Positions 1-5,292 of a DNA stretch of 5,292 bases are shown piece by piece (position 1 is the stretch's first letter; the number at the start of each line of letters is the position of its first letter). Below the pieces are notes generated by a model. It was not told the DNA's origin. It was given only the letters and a program-made list of their open reading frames with translations, and did not search any database. The stretch is from NCBI GenBank assembly GCA_036389955.1, contig DASVVJ010000137.1, positions 1 to 5,292 on the forward strand, written 5' to 3'. Made by a program: the position numbers and the translations under genes. The DNA is from DATHBR01 sp036389955 (GTDB lineage Bacteria; Myxococcota; Myxococcia; Myxococcales; Myxococcaceae).

Positions 1-1127
1 TACCGCGTCGCCGACTGAGGCTGCAGCCCGTCTCCGCTGCGCACCGCCTGCTCGTACGCGTCGCGGACGAGGCGCGTGTAGCGCTGCAGCGCGGACAGCT
101 GCTCCAGCCGCAGCGCCTGAGGCCCATCACACAGCGCCTGCTCAGGGAACGGGTGGAAGTCCACCAGCACCATCGAGGCCCCGGCGATCAGCCCCTGCCC
201 GATCGCGTGGAAGATGTCCGGCAGCCCGTCCGGCCCCGCCTCGGCCCGGCCCACCGCGTGCGAGGGATCCACGCACACCGGCAGCCGCGTGAGCCGACGC
301 ACCACCGGTACGTGCGCGAAGTCCACCATGTTCCGGTGCGGCTCTCCCAAGTGCGTCTTCACTCCGCGCAGACAGAAGACGATCTTCGGGTTGCCCTCGC
401 TCGCCACGTACTCGCAGGCGTTGAGCGACTCCTCCAGCGTGATGCCCATGCCGCGCTTGAAGAGCACCGGGAACACCTTCTGCTGCCCCACCTGCTTGAG
501 CAGCTCGAAGTTCTGCGCGTTGCGCGTGCCCACCTGCAGCATGACGCCCGTGGCGTTGCCCGAGGCCTCCAGGGCCTCGCGGATCTCGTCGATGTGGCGT
601 GGGTGGGTGACCTCCATGGCCACCACCTTGATGCCGTGCTTGCCCGCCAGCTCGAACACCCACGGCAGGCACGCTGCCCCCAGCCCTTGAAACTCATACG
701 GGCTGGTGCGCGGCTTGTACGCCCCCATGCGCGTGGTGCGGATGCCGCAGCGGGCCAGCGCCGCCATCATCGCGTCCACACTCTCGCGCGTGTCCACCGC
801 GCACAGGCCCGCGAAGAGATTCACACTGCGCTCATCGAAGGTGACGCCGTTGTACTCGAACCCCATCGGCGTCTCCCGCTTGCCGCCGTGGCGCCCGATG
901 ACGCGGTACTTCTCGGACACGCGCACCACCTGGCGCACGCCGGGAATCTGCTTGAAGGGTTCAGCGGGGACCTGCGCGGTGGGCCCCAGCAGGTAGATCT
1001 CCGTGACGGTGTACTCGGCGCCCTCGATGACGTGCGTCTTCGGGGTAATGCCCTTGTACTGAGCGGCGATCTGCAGAACCGCGTTCACCGTGGACTCGGG
1101 CGAGTCCGGCTCGAGCATCACGATCAT
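1..1127 (-). CDS. Type I-beta DAHP synthase homologue (3-deoxy-7-phosphoheptulonate synthase), 3' end off the window
   Basis: DAHP synthase condenses phosphoenolpyruvate with erythrose 4-phosphate, the first step of the shikimate pathway to aromatic amino acids, in the cytoplasm. 375 codons are visible. Residues 1-79 match the N-terminal ferredoxin-like regulatory domain of the Thermotoga-type enzymes, and about 100-350 form the TIM barrel. The family hallmark GAYKPRTSPYEFQGLG is at 135-150, with TRNAQNFELLK at 201-211, KRG at 224-226 and DPSH at 287-290. Aligning from memory to the T. maritima enzyme, the metal ligands are Cys109, His290, Asp334 and Asp323; the last is normally Glu (VEVHP, here VDFHP). 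Other departures are GLCAVD for GPCSVE and CLRGVKT for CERGIRT. The start is secure because a TGA stop directly precedes this ATG in frame, and GGGGG lies about 7 bases upstream. The window ends on TA of the next codon, so the protein either stops there (TAA/TAG) or continues with Tyr. Family membership is strong; exact activity is less certain. Confidence 0.9.
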   Translation of the reverse strand, partial: MIVMLEPDSPESTVNAVLQIAAQYKGITPKTHVIEGAEYTVTEIYLLGPTAQVPAEPFKQIPGVRQVVRVSEKYRVIGRHGGKRETPMGFEYNGVTFDERSVNLFAGLCAVDTRESVDAMMAALARCGIRTTRMGAYKPRTSPYEFQGLGAACLPWVFELAGKHGIKVVAMEVTHPRHIDEIREALEASGNATGVMLQVGTRNAQNFELLKQVGQQKVFPVLFKRGMGITLEESLNACEYVASEGNPKIVFCLRGVKTHLGEPHRNMVDFAHVPVVRRLTRLPVCVDPSHAVGRAEAGPDGLPDIFHAIGQGLIAGASMVLVDFHPFPEQALCDGPQALRLEQLSALQRYTRLVRDAYEQAVRSGDGLQPQSATR

Positions 1128-1147
1128 TCACACGCCCCCGAGCAGTT

Positions 1148-1177
1148 GGGTTGTCCCCCTGAGGGTAACAACCCTCA
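1148..1177 (-). promoter_or_regulatory. Two overlapping, mutually exclusive hairpins in the leader of the DAHP synthase gene
   Basis: The 60-base gap between the TPR stop and the DAHP synthase start contains two perfect 7-bp inverted repeats that share bases. Hairpin A (1160-1177) is TGAGGGT, loop TGTT, ACCCTCA on the minus strand. Hairpin B (1148-1174) is GGGTTGT, a 13-base loop, ACAACCC. The 5' arm of B overlaps the 5' arm and loop of A, so only one can form at a time. Neither is followed by a T-run, so a simple intrinsic terminator is unlikely. The structures end about 20 bases before the start codon. An attenuator-like switch, a translational control element or a protein-binding palindrome are all possible. 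The repeats are seen; the function is inferred. Confidence 0.45.
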
Positions 1178-1187
1178 CCCGGCCCGC

Positions 1188-1751
1188 TCAGCCCACGGGA
1201 CGCAGGCGGGCAGCCAGGTGCGTGTAGTGGCTGCTTCGCTCGGCGTCTCCCAGGTGAGACCAGACGTCCGCCAGCGCCCGGGCCGCTTCGATGTAGCCAG
1301 GGTGGTACTCGAGCGCCAGCTCGAAGGCATGGCGGGCATGCCGGTAGCGAGCCTTGTCCAGCCGGCGGGGACCACGCGCCAGCAGCGCCTGGCCCAGGCC
1401 GAAGATCTCGACCGCCGTGGCCTCGCGGTACGAGGGCTCGGCGTTGAGCTGGAAGGCGCGCTCCAGCAGCGTGGAGGCCGTCTCGGGCTCGTCCAGCTCG
1501 AGCTGGCAGAGCGCGGCGTTGCGGTAGTTGTCCGCCAGCGCGGGCTCCAGTTCGATGGCACGCTCGAAGCACTTGAGCGCCTCGCTGGGCCGCCCCAGCC
1601 GGGAGAGCGAGAAACCCTTGGCGCTCAGCGCGGGACCATGGCGGGGATCCTCGCTCAGCACCTTGTCGAAGGCCTGGATCGCGGACGGGTGGTCCCCTGC
1701 CATCGAGCGGTTCACGCCTTCATTGAACGCCGCGAGCAGTTTGTGTGACAT
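1188..1751 (-). CDS. Small soluble TPR-repeat protein
   Basis: A 187-residue protein built almost wholly of tetratricopeptide repeats, which fold as paired helices and bind other proteins. Repeats lie at about 4-36, 38-71, 72-105, 109-151 and 152-185. The second is the clearest (ALSAKGFSLSRLGRPSEALK at 41-60, then a helix ending in Glu-Pro at 69-70). The fourth carries a short insertion around 126-136. There is no signal peptide or membrane segment, so it should be cytoplasmic, and no enzymatic domain. I chose the ATG at 1751 because GAGAGG sits six bases upstream and homology begins with this Met; a GTG at 1778 would add nine unconvincing residues. It lies 124 bases after the SDR gene and 60 bases before the DAHP synthase gene. 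Its partner cannot be told from the sequence. The TPR fold is near certain. Confidence 0.88.
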   Translation of the reverse strand: MSHKLLAAFNEGVNRSMAGDHPSAIQAFDKVLSEDPRHGPALSAKGFSLSRLGRPSEALKCFERAIELEPALADNYRNAALCQLELDEPETASTLLERAFQLNAEPSYREATAVEIFGLGQALLARGPRRLDKARYRHARHAFELALEYHPGYIEAARALADVWSHLGDAERSSHYTHLAARLRPVG

Positions 1752-1765
1752 GCATGGCCTCTCGG

Positions 1766-1793
1766 TCAGCCGAGCCACGGGGGGAGCGGCTGA
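1766..1793 (-). repeat. Inverted repeat just upstream of the TPR gene ribosome binding site
   Basis: On the minus strand TCAGCCG and CGGCTGA form a perfect 7-bp inverted repeat around a 14-base C-rich loop. The 3' arm ends two bases before the GAGAGG ribosome binding sequence of the TPR gene. In the mRNA this could fold next to the translation start and modulate it. There is no T-run behind it, so it is not a good terminator. In GC-rich DNA a 7-bp repeat may arise by chance. Confidence 0.3.
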
Positions 1794-1812
1794 GCCTGAC
1801 AGGCGCCGCGTT

Positions 1813-1828
1813 CGCTGAAAAGGCGCCA
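1813..1828 (-). promoter_or_regulatory. Weak candidate sigma-54 promoter upstream of the TPR gene
   Basis: On the minus strand the sequence TGGCGCCTTTTCAGCG places GG and GC exactly ten bases apart, as sigma-54 RNA polymerase requires. It matches TGGC and the following C of the -24 element, but has CAGC in place of the preferred TTGC at -12. A start site near 1802 would give a leader of about 50 bases before the TPR ATG. The gap it lies in is the longest in the window, and a sigma-54 activator is encoded two genes upstream. GG-N10-GC is common by chance in GC-rich DNA, so this is only a candidate. Confidence 0.25.
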
Positions 1829-1832
1829 GCCC

Positions 1833-1845
1833 GACGTGTCACGTC
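1833..1845. promoter_or_regulatory. Perfect 13-bp palindrome GACGTG-N-CACGTC, operator-like
   Basis: GACGTGTCACGTC has two perfect 6-base arms around one central base. It sits in the 124-base gap between the SDR and TPR genes, four bases upstream of the candidate -24 element, as expected for a dimeric regulator site. The arms are too close together to form an RNA hairpin, which favours a DNA-binding role. The cognate regulator is unknown. Confidence 0.4.
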
Positions 1846-1875
1846 CCAGCCAACAGTCCCACTTATGTGATCGCC

Positions 1876-2691
1876 TCACCGGGAAGATTGAGGGATCCCC
1901 TCCACTTCGAGCACCGCGGCGAAACCCACAGTGTAGTCGGGGTAGCGGAGACTCCAGCCCAGCGCCTTGAGCCGGGTGTTCTTCACGAAGCGATCCCCCC
2001 GGAGCGTCTCGTGCAGGCTCGCCAGGGGAACGGTGGGCGGCAGGGGCAGCCCCAGGCGCGCACAGAGCCAGGCCGCGGTCTCTCCCTGCGTCGCGGCCCG
2101 ATCATCGGCCACGCAGTACACACCGCCAGGCTCGCACCGCTCCAGCGCCACGTGGATCGCTTCCACCAGATCCTCCACGTGTACGCGAGAGATGCGCCCT
2201 CCGCCGCCCTCCGGCAGCCGGTGGGTCCCGGCCAGCATCCGCGCATGCATGCCGCGCCCCGGGCCATAGATGCCGGCGATGCGCAGCGCCACGGCCCCCA
2301 GGGGACGGAAGAGCGCCTCCGCCTCGAGGCGGCCCCGCCCGGCGGGGCTCGAGGGTTCCACCGGAGTGTCCTCGTCCACTTCTCCCCGCGTGGCGCCGTA
2401 CACCCCGGTGGAGGACAGGTAGACGAGCCGCGCAGGCCGGTGCTGGCTCAGAGCCTGAGCGATCCGGGCATCGAGCCCCGCATCCGGAGGAACGGAGTGG
2501 ACCACGTGAGCACCCTCCGCCTGGGCGAGGGCCTCTTCCAAAAGACAGACGCGGGCGCCCGCGCGCTCCAACTCGGAGCGGCGCTGAGCATCCCGCGTCG
2601 TGGCGATCACCTGACGGCCCTCACGCGCACGCGCCAGTGCCAGCCGCGTGAGCGTGTAGCCGGAACCCAGCAGCACCAGGGGCGGACTCAT
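1876..2691 (-). CDS. Atypical extended SDR / NAD(P)-binding epimerase-like protein (YeeZ/SDR_a5-like)
   Basis: A 271-residue Rossmann-fold protein of the NAD-dependent epimerase/dehydratase superfamily. The nucleotide-binding loop near the N-terminus reads LLGSGYTL (7-14), where related proteins usually have GxGYxG, so the third glycine is Leu14. VYLSSTGVYG at 90-99 is the conserved beta-strand with the catalytic-type Ser/Thr, and LRIAGIYGPGRG at 136-147 and HVEDLVEAI at 171-179 are typical of extended SDRs. The catalytic Tyr-x-x-x-Lys is absent: the equivalent stretch has Ala117 and Arg121. This matches the atypical YeeZ-like subgroup, whose substrate is not established as far as I know. The ATG at 2691 follows a G-rich stretch (CCGGGGGC) immediately upstream and lies 15 bases after the sigma-54 activator stop, so co-transcription with that gene is likely. 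The fold is confident; the reaction, if any, is unknown. Confidence 0.85.
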   Translation of the reverse strand: MSPPLVLLGSGYTLTRLALARAREGRQVIATTRDAQRRSELERAGARVCLLEEALAQAEGAHVVHSVPPDAGLDARIAQALSQHRPARLVYLSSTGVYGATRGEVDEDTPVEPSSPAGRGRLEAEALFRPLGAVALRIAGIYGPGRGMHARMLAGTHRLPEGGGGRISRVHVEDLVEAIHVALERCEPGGVYCVADDRAATQGETAAWLCARLGLPLPPTVPLASLHETLRGDRFVKNTRLKALGWSLRYPDYTVGFAAVLEVEGIPQSSR

Positions 2692-2706
2692 GCCCCCGGT
2701 GCCATA

Positions 2707-4356
<1,650 letters not shown>

Positions 4357-4383
4357 CCCCGTCTCCCTCGCCCTGATGAGAAA

Positions 4384-4412
4384 GGTGCTACCTGCGACTG
4401 GCAGGTGCCACC
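4384..4412 (-). repeat. Imperfect hairpin between the GGDEF and sigma-54 activator genes
   Basis: On the minus strand GGTGGCACCTGC, a five-base loop CAGTC, and GCAGGTAGCACC can pair at 10 of 12 positions, with a two-base mismatch in the middle. It begins four bases after the stop of the GGDEF gene and occupies half of the 60-base gap. Only TTTCTC follows, so it would be a weak terminator at best. It might reduce read-through, mark an mRNA processing point or stabilise the upstream message. Confidence 0.35.
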
Positions 4413-4416
4413 CTCG

Positions 4417-5292
4417 TCATACCGACATCCGGTTCACGCCCAGCTCCGGCCGCCGCACCTCGCGCGACCGGCGCATCTCTTGAAGCGCGGTGCTCAGCAG
4501 CACCGCGGGAGCTCCCACCATGTCCGGGAAGCACACCGCTCCCAGCGACAACGACGTGCGCAGCTCCCTGCCGTCCACCTGGAAGCGCGCCAGCTCGAAC
4601 CGAGCCGACAGGCGCTCCATCATGGGCTGCAGCGACTCCATGGCCATGGCGGGCATCAACATGACGAACTCGTCATCCGACACCCGTGCCACCACATCCG
4701 ACTCGCGCACCGTCTGGCCCAACACCACCGCGGTGTAGACCAACATCCGGTCCGCCATAGGCTTGCCGTGCTGCTTTCGGAAAGCCTTGAACCCCTGGGG
4801 CGCGCAGGCCACCACCGCGAACCCCCCGCCGTAGCGCTCCGCGCGCCGCATCTCCAGCCCGATGGTCGACAGCAGGAAGGGCTTGTTGTACAGCCCCGTC
4901 AGCGGATCATGCAGCACCAGCGCCGAGCCGGTGTCCGTGCCCTCCGCGGCACGCAGCACCGCGGAGCGCAGCCGCAACTGCGAGTGCAGCTTCACTCCCA
5001 GCTCCGCCGCCGAACTGGAGCGCGGCACCAGGTCCACACACTGGCCCTTCTCCAGGCAGAAGCGCCAGGCCGCCGGGTCATTCGAGTCCACCAGATAGAA
5101 CAGAGGCACCGTGCCCCGGTCGATCTGCCGCAACCGGCGCACCGCCATCACCGCGCCATAGTCGGGCGGCTGCGCGGCGAGCATCACCGCGTCAGGGCGG
5201 ATCACCTCGAACAGCGGCACCACCGCGTCGAAGCGCGTGAGCGGCACCACCCGGAACCCGGCCTCTGTCAGCAGAGCGCGCGTACGTTCCAG
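4417..5292 (-). CDS. Degenerate receiver-GGDEF protein, probable c-di-GMP receptor (5' end off the window)
   Basis: 291 codons are visible. The frame is open to the right edge, and the receiver clearly begins upstream, so the GTG at 5250 is not the start. Numbering from the edge, the receiver covers about 1-110, but its phospho-acceptor is Ala39 (PDAVMLA for PDLVLLD), Thr/Ser is Val68 and the conserved Lys is lost (Pro90), so it cannot be phosphorylated normally. The GGDEF domain (about 125-280) starts with HDPLTGLYN (128-136). Its signature is SDDEF (205-209), the metal-binding Asp of DxDxFK is Ala164 and the substrate Asn is Arg172, so cyclase activity should be absent. The I-site RESD (196-199) is intact and exactly five residues before SDDEF, as in c-di-GMP-binding proteins. 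It lies directly upstream of an NtrC-type regulator gene and resembles M. xanthus ActA in layout. Domain calls are strong; the receptor role is inferred. Confidence 0.88.
   Translation of the reverse strand: MERTRALLTEAGFRVVPLTRFDAVVPLFEVIRPDAVMLAAQPPDYGAVMAVRRLRQIDRGTVPLFYLVDSNDPAAWRFCLEKGQCVDLVPRSSSAAELGVKLHSQLRLRSAVLRAAEGTDTGSALVLHDPLTGLYNKPFLLSTIGLEMRRAERYGGGFAVVACAPQGFKAFRKQHGKPMADRMLVYTAVVLGQTVRESDVVARVSDDEFVMLMPAMAMESLQPMMERLSARFELARFQVDGRELRTSLSLGAVCFPDMVGAPAVLLSTALQEMRRSREVRRPELGVNRMSV

Noticed and set aside
961..1572. A 203-codon minus-strand frame overlapping the TPR and DAHP synthase genes.
   Set aside because: It is out of frame with both well-supported proteins and shows no domain.
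153..1748. A 531-codon plus-strand open frame spanning two minus-strand genes and the gap between them.
   Set aside because: It is antisense to a clear DAHP synthase and a clear TPR protein. Its product is Arg/His/Leu-rich with no recognisable domain, as expected for a mirror frame in high-GC DNA.
1752..1778. GTG start at 1778 for the TPR gene.
   Set aside because: The nine extra residues add no TPR sequence, and the ATG at 1751 has a well-placed GAGAGG ribosome binding sequence.
1801..1827. Two GGCGCC sites as a terminator stem after the SDR gene.
   Set aside because: GGCGCC is self-complementary and common in GC-rich DNA; the arms do not extend and no T-run follows the second copy on the minus strand.
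4393..4410. A sigma-54 promoter starting at TGGCACC between the GGDEF and activator genes.
   Set aside because: The -24 part is good, but the required GC falls 12 rather than 10 bases after GG; the sequence is better explained as part of the hairpin.
5248..5250. GTG at 5250 as the start of the receiver-GGDEF protein.
   Set aside because: The frame stays open to the window edge and the upstream codons (LERTRALLTEAGFR) are clearly the first helix of a receiver domain.

Overview
The window comes from a high-GC genome whose codons mostly end in G or C. It carries regulators typical of Myxococcota (myxobacteria): a receiver/AAA+/Fis sigma-54 activator with a long proline-rich linker, preceded by a receiver-GGDEF protein. 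A relative of Myxococcus, Stigmatella, Cystobacter or Archangium is my best guess, inferred from gene style only.

All five genes lie on the minus strand, so they read from right to left. (1) 4417-5292 is the 3' part of a receiver-GGDEF protein whose start lies outside the window. (2) 2707-4356 is an NtrC-type response regulator. (3) 1876-2691 is an atypical SDR / NAD(P)-binding epimerase-like protein, 15 bases after gene 2. (4) 1188-1751 is a small TPR-repeat protein, after a 124-base gap. (5) 1-1127 is a type I-beta DAHP synthase homologue whose last codon or codons run off the left edge. The other gaps are about 60 bases.

Genes 1 and 2 look like a signalling pair. The GGDEF protein has lost its receiver phospho-acceptor and its diguanylate cyclase catalytic residues, but keeps a perfectly placed RxxD I-site. 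It therefore reads as a c-di-GMP receptor rather than an enzyme. The sigma-54 activator behind it appears fully functional. The arrangement recalls the actA-actB pair of the M. xanthus act operon, which controls C-signal production; this is a resemblance and not a demonstrated orthology.

Genes 3-5 have no obvious shared pathway. The SDR lacks the catalytic Tyr and Lys. The DAHP synthase has changes at several positions normally fixed in the family. The non-coding gaps hold the remaining structure: an imperfect hairpin between genes 1 and 2; a 13-bp palindrome next to a weak sigma-54-like promoter upstream of the TPR gene; and two overlapping, mutually exclusive perfect 7-bp hairpins in the leader of the DAHP synthase gene. 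No RNA genes, mobile elements or CRISPR arrays were seen.
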